DNA of 64,000 nucleotides from Mycobacterium marseillense (GTDB lineage Bacteria; Actinomycetota; Actinomycetes; Mycobacteriales; Mycobacteriaceae), in NCBI RefSeq assembly GCF_010731675.1, contig NZ_AP022584.1, positions 4,898,001 through 4,962,000 on the forward strand, in the 5' to 3' direction. A program made the position numbers and the translations under genes. Below, one piece after another: positions 8,649-19,519 of this stretch; positions within the stretch are counted from its first letter, which is position 1, and the number at the start of each line of letters is the position of its first letter. Below the pieces are notes generated by a model. The model did no database searches and was not told where the DNA came from. It saw only the letters and a program-made list of their open reading frames with translations.

Positions 8649-8686
8649 GCCGTTGCGGGACACCTTTTCGCGGTTGCCGCAACGGC
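8649..8686 (+). terminator. Hairpin after the tandem TetR genes
   Basis: GCCGTTGCGG (8649-8658) and CCGCAACGGC (8677-8686) form a perfect 10-bp stem with an 18-nt loop, followed by GTTTCCGTT. It lies 12 bp after the TetR stop and before the BcsB-like gene, so it is a plausible intrinsic terminator, though the T-tract is weak as is usual in mycobacteria. Confidence 0.45.
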
Positions 8687-8719
8687 GTTTCCGTTATTGC
8701 GGTTGAAGCGCTTTCAACA

Positions 8720-10729
8720 ATGCATACTGTTCCGGTGATGTTCCGGAAAGCTCTCGGCCGAGCAATTGCACTCGCCGGTGTCGTCGGTTTCTTGGTGATG
8801 AATGCTCCGGCGGCATCATGGGGTGCGCCCGGCGATCCGGTCACCGCGACGGACTCGACGACGACGCTGACGTTGGCTGATCTCGGGTCTTCCTCCACGT
8901 TGGAGTTCTGGGGCCTGACCAACAACGTGCCGCTGACTCTGCCGGTGCTGCACGGGCTCACCCCGACTGCTCTGAACGCAACCGTCGAACTGCCGATCAA
9001 TCTGCGGTCGGGGTTGATCACCGTCACGCAAGGCGATCGCACCATCGCGCGCGTGAACCTGCCGACCGCCGATCAGGCCCCGATCGTCATCCCGCTGACC
9101 GGAGCGGAGGTCATCGACGACTTTCTGAGCGTGACGGTGCGTACGTACTTGGTGCCGCTGGATGGATTCTGCTTGTACCCGGAGAGCCCGCTTCGACTGG
9201 CCAACGGAACCGTCACCTACACGGGGACCGAGCTGCCGCCCACCACCGTGGCGCATTTCTTGCCGCCCGTGCTGCGGAAACTGACCATCTACTTACCGCA
9301 ATCGCCGTCAACAGCCGAGTCCGACACGGCAATCCGACTGGCCACCTCCACGGCGTCGCATTACGGCAAGCAGGCTCCCGACATCGTCGTGGTCCCGTTG
9401 CAGGAGGGCCAGGCGGGCCCACCGACGCCGCCGGCGGCGCTGGAACGCCAGGTCGTCGTCAAGGAGGGCCCGGATAACGGCCTTTCCCTCCAAGGCGCGA
9501 CCGGCGTGCCATGGCTCCTGGTGTCCGGGCCGCTGGGCCAAACCGACGAGTCGAACACGGCCGTACTGTTCAGCGGCCTGTCGGAGCTGGCCTTTTCCTC
9601 CAGGGCTGCGGTGGAATCGCTGAAACCCACAGTGCAACTCGCGGGAGACACCGCCATGCTCCGCGAGCTGGGGCGCCCCTTCATCAACGCGACCTCCCTG
9701 CAACCGCGGGTGTCGATCGGACTGGACCAGACCCGATTTGGCAGGTCCATCCACGGCGTGCGCGTCCATCTGCTGGGTTCCTATACCCCGACGCCGAACA
9801 ACATCGCCGGCCGGATCGCCGTCACCATCGGTCCCGAGACCATCGACCACTGGCCGACCGATGGCCATGGCAGCATCGACCACTGGATCGACGTGCCCGA
9901 TCGGCTCCTGCAGCGCTACACCAACATCGAATTGGTGCTCGACGTCGCGAGCAATGTCGGGCATTGCGGAGACTTTTACACCGTGGGGCCCGGAAACCAG
10001 CTACTCACGTTGAACATCAACGGCGACAGCACTATTCAGAGCAGTGCTGCCGCGCCACCGATGCCGGACGGCCTTCAGTCGGTGCCGCAGACACTGATGC
10101 CCCGAGTGCAGGTGGGCATCGCAGAGCACTCCTTGATCGACACGGTGCGCGCGCTGGACATCATGGTGGGCCTGCAGCGGATGAGCTCCATGCCGATCGA
10201 CACGACCGTCACCGGCATCAAGCAAGCGATCGATTCCGCCAATCCCGCACTACTGATTTCCGCCGACGGGTGGAATCAGTCCGACGTGACGCTCCCTGTG
10301 GCCGCGGGGCCCAGCGGCCCGATCACCGTCAACGCCGTCGGGTCCGGTGACAAGCCCGTCAAGCTCACCTTGGACCCGGTGCTGCGGTTCGCCTCTCTCC
10401 AAACGGTTTTCAACCACGGCCGGACACTGCTGGTCGCGACGTCCAACGGGGCGCCCGGGCAGCTTGATGAGCTGATCCGCTGGCTCAAGGGCGACGACAA
10501 CAAGCACTGGCAGCGACTCAAAGGCGTTGCGGTGGTGTCGGTACCCGGACAAGATCCGGTGACCGTCGATCACCCGCCGTTGCCCGCCGGTGTGGCCGCC
10601 GCGGGATCCGGAGGCCATTCGGACCTCGACTGGCTGTGGTGGTTCGGCGCCGGGTGGGTCGCGGTGGCCATCGTCGGCGCAGGGGTGATCGTGTGGCGCG
10701 TCAGGCGCGAATCATGGCGGCGCCGATAG
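8720..10729 (+). CDS. Secreted, membrane-anchored BcsB-like protein
   Basis: A 669-residue protein with an N-terminal signal sequence (RKALGRAIALAGVVGFLVMNAPAA, cleavage near Ala-Ser-Trp-Gly-Ala). A long extracytoplasmic region of beta-rich modules follows, then one C-terminal helix (residues about 637-660: WFGAGWVAVAIVGAGVIVW) before a basic tail. This layout, and phrases such as VTVRTYLVPLDGFC, resemble the BcsB/cellulose-synthase regulatory-subunit family, in which carbohydrate-binding and flavodoxin-like modules face outward. No BcsA synthase is seen here. In M. tuberculosis an uncharacterised protein (Rv1006) occupies this position before metG. The start is uncertain: ATG 8720 or ATG 8738. 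Confidence 0.7.
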   Translation: MHTVPVMFRKALGRAIALAGVVGFLVMNAPAASWGAPGDPVTATDSTTTLTLADLGSSSTLEFWGLTNNVPLTLPVLHGLTPTALNATVELPINLRSGLITVTQGDRTIARVNLPTADQAPIVIPLTGAEVIDDFLSVTVRTYLVPLDGFCLYPESPLRLANGTVTYTGTELPPTTVAHFLPPVLRKLTIYLPQSPSTAESDTAIRLATSTASHYGKQAPDIVVVPLQEGQAGPPTPPAALERQVVVKEGPDNGLSLQGATGVPWLLVSGPLGQTDESNTAVLFSGLSELAFSSRAAVESLKPTVQLAGDTAMLRELGRPFINATSLQPRVSIGLDQTRFGRSIHGVRVHLLGSYTPTPNNIAGRIAVTIGPETIDHWPTDGHGSIDHWIDVPDRLLQRYTNIELVLDVASNVGHCGDFYTVGPGNQLLTLNINGDSTIQSSAAAPPMPDGLQSVPQTLMPRVQVGIAEHSLIDTVRALDIMVGLQRMSSMPIDTTVTGIKQAIDSANPALLISADGWNQSDVTLPVAAGPSGPITVNAVGSGDKPVKLTLDPVLRFASLQTVFNHGRTLLVATSNGAPGQLDELIRWLKGDDNKHWQRLKGVAVVSVPGQDPVTVDHPPLPAGVAAAGSGGHSDLDWLWWFGAGWVAVAIVGAGVIVWRVRRESWRRR

Positions 10730-10763
10730 AGTTTGACTCCGCGGCGCGCCGCTGAGGGCGCCG

Positions 10764-11165
10764 CTAGTGCGCTTCTTCCCAGAGCTGCTCGGTCAGATCC
10801 TGGAACGCGGCCAGCGCGAACTGGTCATCCACCCGTCGCACTGCGGACTTGCTCATCATCGCGCGCACGACCGAGCCGTCCTTGTGCGCGAGCTCGACGA
10901 CCATGTTCGCGAGGGCGTGGACGGTCGCTAGCAGCGATTCCGACGCCGGGGCCTGATGGAAGATCTGTTCGAACCGGAGCGACAGGGTTTCCTCCGGGTC
11001 GTAGCCCATCATGTCGGCAAACGCGGTGTTGGCGAACAAAATACTGCCGTCATCGCCGATGGCCAGCACCGGAACCGGAATGCGTTCCAGCACCACCAAT
11101 GCGGGCAGCTCCCTCAAGGTCGTCATCGGCGATTGGCTCTGTTGCCGGTTCTGGCGTCGTTCCAC
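10764..11165 (-). CDS. Single PAS-domain protein
   Basis: A 133-residue cytoplasmic protein that is almost entirely one PAS domain: LERIPVPVLAIGDDGSILFANTAFADMMGYDPEETLSL (about 27-65) followed by the VVELAHKDGSVVRAMMSKS strand pair. It has no output domain, so it probably works through a partner protein by sensing a ligand or redox state. It uses GTG at 11165; an internal ATG at 11126 (MTTLRELPAL) also gives a full PAS fold. AGCCC/GGGCT arms (11166-11181) sit immediately upstream of the GTG. It converges with the BcsB-like gene (34-bp gap) and follows metG on the same strand. Confidence 0.75.
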   Translation of the reverse strand: MERRQNRQQSQSPMTTLRELPALVVLERIPVPVLAIGDDGSILFANTAFADMMGYDPEETLSLRFEQIFHQAPASESLLATVHALANMVVELAHKDGSVVRAMMSKSAVRRVDDQFALAAFQDLTEQLWEEAH

Positions 11166-11278
11166 AGCCCGATTATGGGCTATAGCAGAGGATATGTTGG
11201 GGGCTTTGCCCGACGGAGTTGACGATGTCGCTGAACTCGGTTGGTCCGCAACCGAATTGTTCGGCGTTTTCTGCGCGG

Positions 11279-12823
11279 TCAGTCGACCTGGTAGCGGGGG
11301 AACACACCCGTCGGGGGCGGCAGCTGCGTGCCGGGTGTCAGCCGCGCACCGACGGCGGCAAACGTTCGCCGGTCCTGCGGCTGCCCGAGCAGATCCAGCA
11401 GCGTGGCGGCGGATTCGGGCATGACCGGCTGGACCAGCAGCGCCGCGATGCGCACCGCCTCGCAGGTCACGTACAAGACCGTGCGGAACCGTCGCTGATC
11501 GGCCTCGGACTCGCTCTTGCGCAAGACCCAGGGCTGCTGCGCGGAGAAGTATCTGTTGGCCTCACCGAGCATCAGCCAGATCGCTTCGAGGGCCAGGTGC
11601 ATCGCCTGCGATTCGAAACTGACGCGCAGGCGCTCCAACAAACCGTCGGCTGTCGCCAGTAGGTCGGTGTCGGCCTCGGTGAGTTCACCGGGTTCGGGCA
11701 GCACCCCGCCCAGGTTCTTGGCGATCATCGACAACGACCGCTGGGCCAGATTGCCCAGTTCATTGGCCAGATCGGTGTTGATCCGCGTGATGATGGCATC
11801 TTCGCTAAAACTGCCGTCCTGACCGAACGGAACCTCGCGCAAGAGGAAATAACGCACCTGATCCACGCCGAATGTGTCGATCAGGGCCACCGGGTCGACG
11901 ACGTTGCCCACCGACTTGCTCATCTTCTCGCCGCGGTTGAGCAGGAATCCGTGCGCGAAAACCCTTCGCGGCAGCTCGATTCCGGCCGACATCAGAAACG
12001 CCGGCCAGTACACGGTGTGGAACCGGATGATGTCCTTGCCGATCATGTGCAGGTCGGCCGGCCAGTAGCGGCGGAACATCTCGGAGTCGGTGTCCGGATA
12101 GCCGACCCCGGTCAGGTAGTTGGTCAGCGCGTCGACCCAGACGTACATCACGTGGTCGGGGTGCTCGGGCACCTGCACGCCCCAGTCGAACGAGGTGCGC
12201 GAAATGGACAGATCGCGCAGTCCGCCCGCGACAAAACTGACGACCTCGTTGCGGCGCACCTCGGGCGCGATGAAGTCCGGGTTCGCCTCGTAGTGGGCCA
12301 GCAGCTTGTCGGCATACGCCGAGAGCCGGAAGAAGTAGGTCTGTTCCTCGGTCCAGGTCACCGGGGCGCCGGTCTCCACCGCCATCCGGGTCCCGTCGTC
12401 GAGGAGTCTGGTTTCCGATTCGACGAAGAACCGTTCATCGCGCACCGAGTACCAGCCCGAGTAGGTGTCCAGGTAAATGTCACCGGCGGCGGCCATCCGG
12501 CGCCAGATCTCTTTGGATGCCTCGTGGTGGTCGGGGTCGGTGGTGCGAATGAAGCGGTCGAAGGAGATATTCAACCGCTCCTGCAGGCGCTGGAACACAT
12601 CGGAATTGCGCCGGGCCAACTCGGCCGTGCCGATGCCCTCGGCCGCCGCCGTCTCGACCATCTTGAGGCCGTGCTCGTCGGTGCCGGTCAGGAACCGCAC
12701 GTCGAACCCGTCGAGCCGCTTGAACCGCGCGATCGCGTCGGTCGCGACGTATTCGTACGCGTGCCCGATGTGCGGATCGCCATTGGGGTAGGTGATTGCG
12801 GTGGTGACGTAATACGGCCTCAT
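11279..12823 (-). CDS. metG: Methionyl-tRNA synthetase
   Basis: A 514-residue class I aminoacyl-tRNA synthetase that charges tRNA-Met and initiator tRNA. The HIGH-type motif is [13 protein letters not shown] (residues 13-25) and the KMSKS loop is [10 protein letters not shown] (about residue 300). The anticodon-binding helical domain follows [10 protein letters not shown]. The length matches the compact mycobacterial MetS (Rv1007c, about 519 residues) without a C-terminal dimerisation domain. The ATG at 12823 is only 24 bp from the divergent tatD start, and a TAGGGT -10-like element 8 nt upstream suggests leaderless transcription. Confidence 0.97.
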   Translation of the reverse strand: MRPYYVTTAITYPNGDPHIGHAYEYVATDAIARFKRLDGFDVRFLTGTDEHGLKMVETAAAEGIGTAELARRNSDVFQRLQERLNISFDRFIRTTDPDHHEASKEIWRRMAAAGDIYLDTYSGWYSVRDERFFVESETRLLDDGTRMAVETGAPVTWTEEQTYFFRLSAYADKLLAHYEANPDFIAPEVRRNEVVSFVAGGLRDLSISRTSFDWGVQVPEHPDHVMYVWVDALTNYLTGVGYPDTDSEMFRRYWPADLHMIGKDIIRFHTVYWPAFLMSAGIELPRRVFAHGFLLNRGEKMSKSVGNVVDPVALIDTFGVDQVRYFLLREVPFGQDGSFSEDAIITRINTDLANELGNLAQRSLSMIAKNLGGVLPEPGELTEADTDLLATADGLLERLRVSFESQAMHLALEAIWLMLGEANRYFSAQQPWVLRKSESEADQRRFRTVLYVTCEAVRIAALLVQPVMPESAATLLDLLGQPQDRRTFAAVGARLTPGTQLPPPTGVFPRYQVD

Positions 12824-12847
12824 CGCAGTTCACCCTATTGTGTGCGC
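12824..12847. promoter_or_regulatory. Overlapping divergent promoters of metG and tatD
   Basis: The whole metG-tatD spacer is 24 bp. On the plus strand TATTGT (12836-12841) lies 6 nt before the tatD GTG. On the minus strand TAGGGT (12837-12832) lies 8 nt before the metG ATG. Both arrangements predict leaderless mRNAs, and the two -10 elements share bases 12836-12837, so firing one should exclude the other. Confidence 0.45.
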
Positions 12848-13693
12848 GTGAGTTCCAAACGCCAGCCGCCCCCGGCTCCCGAGCCCTTGAGCCCGCTCGT
12901 CGACGCGCACACCCACCTCGACGCGTGTGGCGCCACCGACGCCGAGGGGGTGCGGGCCATCGTCGACCGCGCCGCGGCGGTCGGGGTGCGCGCCGTGGTC
13001 ACCATCGCCGACGACCTGGATTCGGCGCGCTGGGTCACCCGCGCCGCCGAATGGGACCCACGGGTCTATGCCGCGACGGCGCTGCACCCGACCCGCGCCG
13101 ACGCGCTCACCGATGCCGCCCGCGCCGAAATCGAGCAACTGGTCAACCACCCCCGGGTGGTCGCGGTCGGCGAGACCGGCATGGACATGTATTGGCCCGG
13201 GCGGCTGGAAGGCTGCGCCGAGCCCGCCGTGCAGCGGGAGGCGTTCGCGTGGCACATCGATCTGGCGAAGCGGTGCGGCAAACCGCTGATGATCCACAAT
13301 CGGGAGGCCGACGCGGAGGTGCTCGACGTGCTGGCCGCCGAGGGCGCCCCGGACGCGGTGATCTTCCACTGCTTTTCGTCGGACGCCGCCATGGCGCGGC
13401 GCTGCGTGGACGCCGGATGGCTGCTGAGTCTGTCCGGCACCGCCAGCTTCCGCAACGCCCGCGCCCTGCGCGAAGCCGTTCCGTTGATACCGCCGGAGCA
13501 GCTGCTGGTGGAAACCGATGCACCCTATTTGACGCCGCATCCTTACCGAGGGACGGCCAATGAGCCCTATTGCCTTCCTTATACTGTTCGGGCGATCGCC
13601 GAACTGGTGAATCGCCACCCGGAAGAGCTGGCTCAGGTCACGACGAGCAATGCTCGACGGGTGTACGGATTGGCCGCCGCTGGCGGCGACTGA
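12848..13693 (+). CDS. tatD: TatD family metal-dependent DNase
   Basis: A 281-residue TIM-barrel hydrolase. The metal-binding motifs of the TatD family are all present: DAHTHLDACG near the N-terminus, GETGMDMYW, the HNREAD motif, FHCFSSD, and VETDAPYLTPHPYRG near the C-terminus. TatD enzymes are 3'-5' exonucleases acting on damaged or fragmented DNA. The M. tuberculosis counterpart is Rv1008. I chose GTG 12848 (SSKRQPPPAPEP); GTG 12842 is in frame and adds two residues. It is divergent from metG and lies upstream of rpfB on the same strand, with a 160-bp gap. Confidence 0.93.
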   Translation: MSSKRQPPPAPEPLSPLVDAHTHLDACGATDAEGVRAIVDRAAAVGVRAVVTIADDLDSARWVTRAAEWDPRVYAATALHPTRADALTDAARAEIEQLVNHPRVVAVGETGMDMYWPGRLEGCAEPAVQREAFAWHIDLAKRCGKPLMIHNREADAEVLDVLAAEGAPDAVIFHCFSSDAAMARRCVDAGWLLSLSGTASFRNARALREAVPLIPPEQLLVETDAPYLTPHPYRGTANEPYCLPYTVRAIAELVNRHPEELAQVTTSNARRVYGLAAAGGD

Positions 13694-13783
13694 CCTGGCG
13701 ATTCGTGTCACATCACCGGATTTGAGCCGCGTCAGAGTTGCCCAACATTGGCCAGTTCGTTACCGTCTTGTGATCGAACGGAT

Positions 13784-13805
13784 GGGCCTACGGGCCCTTA
13801 ATTTG
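13784..13805 (+). terminator. Hairpin with UACG tetraloop in rpfB leader (candidate attenuator)
   Basis: GGGCC (13784-13788), TACG loop, GGCCC (13793-13797), then TTAATTTG. The C(UACG)G tetraloop is one of the most stable RNA loops, and the U-rich run that follows is unusual for this GC-rich genome. It lies about 50 nt before the rpfB start. An RNA switch controlling the rpfB-ksgA-ispE operon has been reported in M. tuberculosis (established knowledge), and this hairpin is the best candidate for its terminator part here. Confidence 0.5.
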
Positions 13806-13846
13806 TGACTTGCTGCTGACTGAGTGGGTTGTTGAGGGTTGGGTAA

Positions 13847-15885
<2,039 letters not shown>

Positions 15886-15930
15886 GGGCCGCTGCGTGTG
15901 ATCGCCCCGCGGCAGCGATAGTCTGCTGCG

Positions 15931-16887
15931 GTGTCCGCGTCTGACGGCAATACCGCCGCGCAGTGGGTGCCCACCGGGTCGGTCACCGTTCGGGTGCCCG
16001 GAAAAGTCAACCTCTACCTGGCGGTCGGTGACCGCCGCGAGGACGGCTATCACGAGCTGACGACGATCTTCCAGGCCGTCTCGCTGCTCGACGAGCTGAC
16101 GGTGCGCAACGCCGATGTGCTCTCGCTCGAGATCGTCGGCGAGGGCGCCGACAAACTGCCCACCGATGAACGCAACCTCGCCTGGCAGGCGGCGGAACTG
16201 ATGGCCGAACACGTCGGCCGGGCGCCGGACGTTTCGATCATGATCGACAAGTCCATACCTGTGGCCGGCGGCATGGCCGGCGGCAGCGCCGACGCGGCGG
16301 CGGTGCTGGTCGCCATGAACTCGTTGTGGGAACTCAACGTGCCCCGCCGCGACCTGCGCATGCTCGCCGCGCGGCTGGGCAGCGACGTGCCGTTCGCGCT
16401 GCATGGCGGCACCGCGTTGGGCACCGGGCGCGGCGAGGAGCTGGCGACGGTGTTGTCGCGCAACACCTTCCACTGGGTTTTGGCGTTCGCCGACAGCGAG
16501 CTGCTCACACCGGCGGTCTTCACCGAACTGGACCGGCTGCGGGAGGCGGGGGATCCGCCGCGGCTGCCCGCGCCCGGGCCGGTGCTGGCCGCCCTGGCCG
16601 CCGGCGATGCCGAGCAACTGGCCCCCCTGTTGGGCAACGAGATGCAGGCGGCCGCGGTGAGCCTGAACCCCGGGCTGCGGCGCACGCTGCGCGCGGGCGT
16701 GGACGCCGGTGCGCTGGCGGGCATCGTGTCCGGCTCGGGCCCGACGTGTGCCTTCTTGTGCGCGTCGGCGGCCGCCGCCGTCGACGTCGGCACCGAGGTG
16801 TCCGGCGCGGGGGTGTGCCGCACGGTGCGGGTCGCCAGCGGGCCCGTGGTCGGGGCGCGCGTGGTCCCCACTCCGACCGAGGTGTGA
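15931..16887 (+). CDS. ispE: 4-diphosphocytidyl-2-C-methyl-D-erythritol kinase
   Basis: A 318-residue GHMP kinase of the non-mevalonate isoprenoid pathway; it phosphorylates CDP-methylerythritol with ATP. Key motifs: [21 protein letters not shown] near the N-terminus, the glycine-rich ATP loop [17 protein letters not shown] near residue 110, and the C-terminal [13 protein letters not shown]. The product feeds decaprenyl phosphate for cell-wall synthesis, which fits its place after rpfB-ksgA. GTG 15931 adds about 12 residues compared with the M. tuberculosis annotation (Rv1011, 306 residues), which begins at [14 protein letters not shown]. Confidence 0.96.
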   Translation: MSASDGNTAAQWVPTGSVTVRVPGKVNLYLAVGDRREDGYHELTTIFQAVSLLDELTVRNADVLSLEIVGEGADKLPTDERNLAWQAAELMAEHVGRAPDVSIMIDKSIPVAGGMAGGSADAAAVLVAMNSLWELNVPRRDLRMLAARLGSDVPFALHGGTALGTGRGEELATVLSRNTFHWVLAFADSELLTPAVFTELDRLREAGDPPRLPAPGPVLAALAAGDAEQLAPLLGNEMQAAAVSLNPGLRRTLRAGVDAGALAGIVSGSGPTCAFLCASAAAAVDVGTEVSGAGVCRTVRVASGPVVGARVVPTPTEV

Positions 16888-16938
16888 AAATTTTCCCAAT
16901 TTGCGCATTGGTTTGGCGCTTCCCTAAGAGGAGCTTAA

Positions 16939-16944
16939 GATAAT
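16939..16944 (+). promoter_or_regulatory. -10-like element before pks16 leader
   Basis: GATAAT at 16939-16944, inside AAGATAATGCGCG, is a strong -10 match in otherwise GC-rich DNA. No good -35 is seen. It would start transcription at about 16950, where a GTG opens a 92-codon frame. Confidence 0.4.
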
Positions 16945-16949
16945 GCGCG

Positions 16950-17228
16950 GTGACGGGAAGCGCTGAGCAAGATCACTTAATTCCATCGTCCGCCGGGAGC
17001 CCCGGCGGGCGATTAATGCATACGGCCCGACAAGATTTGTCGGGCCCGTTTCGCGCTTGTCGGCCGACCGGCCGCCGCCGTGGTGCGGCGCGCTGGGGCG
17101 CATCACCGATCCGAGACCTAACCGCCGCGCAACCGTGTTTACGTGCCTGCGGCGAAGTGTTACCCGGCGGGCGCAACATGAGATTTCGGGCGTTGGGACC
17201 AGGGCTGGAACCGAGGAGGTTTTTGTGA
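16950..17228 (+). CDS. Possible leaderless small ORF upstream of pks16
   Basis: A 92-codon frame beginning at a GTG 6 nt after the GATAAT element and ending with a TGA that overlaps the pks16 start (GTGA, 17225-17228). This arrangement suggests translational coupling. M. tuberculosis also has a small unknown gene (Rv1012) between ispE and pks16. Against it: the sequence is Arg/Pro/Ala-rich with no recognisable domain, and it contains two strong hairpins that could be untranslated leader structure. It may be a leader peptide or only a chance frame. Confidence 0.35.
   Translation: MTGSAEQDHLIPSSAGSPGGRLMHTARQDLSGPFRACRPTGRRRGAARWGASPIRDLTAAQPCLRACGEVLPGGRNMRFRALGPGLEPRRFL
16990..17046 (+). promoter_or_regulatory. 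Tandem hairpins in pks16 leader
   Basis: CCGCCGGG-AGC-CCCGGCGG (16990-17008) is an 8-bp perfect stem. Sixteen bases later, GGCCCGACAA-GAT-TTGTCGGGCC (17024-17046) is a 10-bp perfect stem followed by CGTTTCGC. They could terminate the rpfB-ksgA-ispE operon, but they lie downstream of the likely promoter at 16939, so they may be an attenuator in the pks16 leader. Confidence 0.5.
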
Positions 17229-18859
17229 GCAGGTTTACCGAGAAGATGTACCGCAATGCCCGGTCCGTGACGACGGGCATGGTCACCGGTGAACCCCACG
17301 AGCCGGTCCGCCACACCTGGGGCGAGGTCCACGAGCGCGCGCGCCGTATCGCGGGTGGCCTGGCCGCCGCGGGCATCGGTCCCGGCGACGCGGTCGGCGT
17401 GCTCGCCGGCTTCCCGGTGGAGATCGCGCCGACGGCACAGGGCCTGTGGATGCGCGGGGCCAGCCTGACCATGCTGCACCAGCCCACGCCGCGCACCGAC
17501 CTGGCCGTGTGGGCCGAGGACACCATGAACGTCATCGGCATGATCGAGGCGAAGGCCGTCGTCGTCTCGGAGCCGTTCCTGGTGGCCATTCCGGTACTCG
17601 AGGAGAAGGGCATCAAGGTCGTCACCGTCTCCGACCTGCTCGCGGCGGAGCCGATCGACCCCGTCGAGGTCGGCGAGGACGCACTGGCGCTGATGCAGCT
17701 GACGTCCGGTTCGACCGGATCGCCGAAGGCGGTGCAGATCACCCACCGCAACATCTACTCCAACGCCGAAGCGATGTTCATCGGCGCCCAGTACGACGTC
17801 GACAAGGACGTCATGGTGAGCTGGCTGCCCTGCTTCCACGACATGGGCATGGTCGGCTTCCTCACCATCCCGATGTTCTTCGGTGCCGAGCTGGTCAAGG
17901 TCACGCCGATGGACTTCCTGCGCGACACGTTGCTGTGGGCCAAGCTCATCGACAAGTACAAGGGCACCATGACCGCGGCGCCCAACTTCGCCTACGCGCT
18001 GCTAGCCAAGCGGCTGCGCCGGCAGGCCAAGGCCGGCGACTTCGACCTGTCGACGCTGCGCTTCGCGCTGTCGGGCGCCGAGCCCGTCGAACCCGCCGAC
18101 GTCGAGGACCTGCTCGACGCCGGCAAGCCGTTCGGCCTGAAGACCTCGGCGATCCTGCCGGCCTACGGCATGGCCGAAACCACACTGGCCGTGTCGTTTT
18201 CGGAGTGCAACGCCGGTCTGGTCGTCGACGAGGTCGACGCCGACCTGCTGGCCGCCCTGCGCCGCGCGGTGCCCGCCACCAAGGGCAACACCCGCAGGCT
18301 GGCCACGCTCGGTCCGCTGCTGCAGGATCTCGAGGCGCGCATCATCGACGAGAACGGCGACGTGATGCCGCCCCGCGGTGTCGGCGTCATCGAGCTGCGC
18401 GGCGAGTCGCTGACCCCCGGCTATCTGACCATGGGCGGCTTCATCTCGGCCCAGGACGAGAACGGCTGGTATGACACCGGCGACCTCGGCTACCTGACCG
18501 AGGAGGGGCACGTGGTGGTGTGCGGCCGCGTCAAGGACGTCATCATCATGGCGGGCCGCAACATCTACCCGACCGACATCGAGCGCGCCGCCGGCCGCGT
18601 CGAGGGCGTGCGGCCCGGCTGCGCCGTCGCGGTGCGCCTGGACGCCGGCCATTCCCGCGAGACGTTCGCCGTGGCCGTCGAGTCCAACGCCTTCCAGGAC
18701 CAGGCCGAGGTGCGTCGCATCGAGCACCAGGTCGCCCGCGAGGTGGTGGCGGAGGTCGACGTGCGGCCCCGCAACGTGGTGGTGCTCGGTCCGGGGACCA
18801 TCCCGAAGACGCCATCGGGCAAGCTGCGCCGATCCAACTCGGTCACCCTGGTCACCTAA
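17225..18859 (+). CDS. pks16: Pks16-type fatty acyl-AMP ligase / acyl-CoA synthetase
   Basis: A 544-residue adenylate-forming enzyme, the same length as M. tuberculosis Pks16 (Rv1013). Despite its name it has no ketosynthase. It shows the P-loop [18 protein letters not shown] (about 158-176), [12 protein letters not shown], the hinge/core [23 protein letters not shown], and [10 protein letters not shown]. The C-terminal catalytic-lysine region is [12 protein letters not shown]. It activates a fatty or aryl acid as acyl-adenylate; transfer to an acyl carrier protein or to CoA cannot be decided. GAGGAGG at 17213-17219 supports the GTG at 17225. It converges with pth, with a strong shared terminator. 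Confidence 0.93.
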   Translation: MSRFTEKMYRNARSVTTGMVTGEPHEPVRHTWGEVHERARRIAGGLAAAGIGPGDAVGVLAGFPVEIAPTAQGLWMRGASLTMLHQPTPRTDLAVWAEDTMNVIGMIEAKAVVVSEPFLVAIPVLEEKGIKVVTVSDLLAAEPIDPVEVGEDALALMQLTSGSTGSPKAVQITHRNIYSNAEAMFIGAQYDVDKDVMVSWLPCFHDMGMVGFLTIPMFFGAELVKVTPMDFLRDTLLWAKLIDKYKGTMTAAPNFAYALLAKRLRRQAKAGDFDLSTLRFALSGAEPVEPADVEDLLDAGKPFGLKTSAILPAYGMAETTLAVSFSECNAGLVVDEVDADLLAALRRAVPATKGNTRRLATLGPLLQDLEARIIDENGDVMPPRGVGVIELRGESLTPGYLTMGGFISAQDENGWYDTGDLGYLTEEGHVVVCGRVKDVIIMAGRNIYPTDIERAAGRVEGVRPGCAVAVRLDAGHSRETFAVAVESNAFQDQAEVRRIEHQVAREVVAEVDVRPRNVVVLGPGTIPKTPSGKLRRSNSVTLVT

Positions 18860-18863
18860 GCCG

Positions 18864-18922
18864 GCGAGCAGACACAAAAGCACGCAAAACCTCGGCGTGT
18901 CGGTGCTTTTGCGTCTGCTCGC
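18864..18922. terminator. Bidirectional terminator between pks16 and pth
   Basis: The arms at 18864-18883 (GCGAGCAGACACAAAAGCAC) and 18903-18922 pair at 19 of 20 positions around a 19-nt loop. AAAA/TTTT runs lie within the arms. It lies exactly between the convergent stops of pks16 and pth, so it can end transcription from both sides. Confidence 0.7.
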
Positions 18923-18931
18923 GGCCCCTGG

Positions 18932-19507
18932 CTACCAGGCGTGCACGCGGTTCTGCGCGGGCTCTAACCCCAGTTCGATCAGCAATTCGGTGGCGTCCGC
19001 TGCCTGCTCGCAGATCGTCGGGACTTCGGCGCGCTCGGCGGCATTGAAGTTCTCCAGCACGAACGCCGCCGGGTCTTTGCGTCCCGGCGGACGGCCGATG
19101 CCGATGCGGACCCGCTGAAAGTCCTTGCTGCCCAACGCGTTAGCCAACGACCGCAGCCCGTTGTGGCCGCCCTCACCGCCGCCGATCTTGAGCCGGATGC
19201 GGCCGAAGTCCAAGTCGAGATCGTCGTGGATGACGATGATGTTGCCCGGCGTCACGGAGTAGAACTTCGCCAACGGGCCGACCTGGCGCCCGGATTCGTT
19301 CATGTAGCAGCGCGGCTTGGCCACGACCACCGAGTGCCCGACGAGACGGCCGCTGACGATCTCGGCGCCGGACCGCTTGTGCGCCTTGAACTTCGAACCC
19401 ATCCGGGCCGCGAGCAGGTCGGCGACCATGAACCCGACATTGTGCCGGGTGCGGGCGTAATTGTCTCCGGGATTGCCCAGGCCGACGACCAGCAACGGCT
19501 CGGCCAT
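18932..19507 (-). CDS. pth: Peptidyl-tRNA hydrolase
   Basis: A 191-residue enzyme that releases peptides from prematurely dropped peptidyl-tRNA. Family motifs: [22 protein letters not shown] at the N-terminus (Asn and catalytic His), [30 protein letters not shown] with the catalytic-site Asp, and [13 protein letters not shown]. It ends the minus-strand run glmU to pth, just 12 bp after rplY, so both are likely on one mRNA. The counterpart is Rv1014c. Confidence 0.97.
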   Translation of the reverse strand: MAEPLLVVGLGNPGDNYARTRHNVGFMVADLLAARMGSKFKAHKRSGAEIVSGRLVGHSVVVAKPRCYMNESGRQVGPLAKFYSVTPGNIIVIHDDLDLDFGRIRLKIGGGEGGHNGLRSLANALGSKDFQRVRIGIGRPPGRKDPAAFVLENFNAAERAEVPTICEQAADATELLIELGLEPAQNRVHAW

Positions 19508-19519
19508 GGTGGGATCCGC

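Noticed and set aside
10730..10763. Terminator between the BcsB-like and PAS genes
   Set aside because: Only GC-rich self-complementary sequence (GCGGCGCGCCGC) is present, with no clear stem-loop and T-tract in the 34-bp gap, so it was not called.
11951..12847. Upstream extension of tatD across metG
   Set aside because: The TatD fold begins at about residue 20 of the 12848 start; the extension is antisense metG.
13060..13523. Overlapping frames inside tatD
   Set aside because: They are Arg/Pro/Ala-rich shadow frames without signatures; tatD explains the coding signal.
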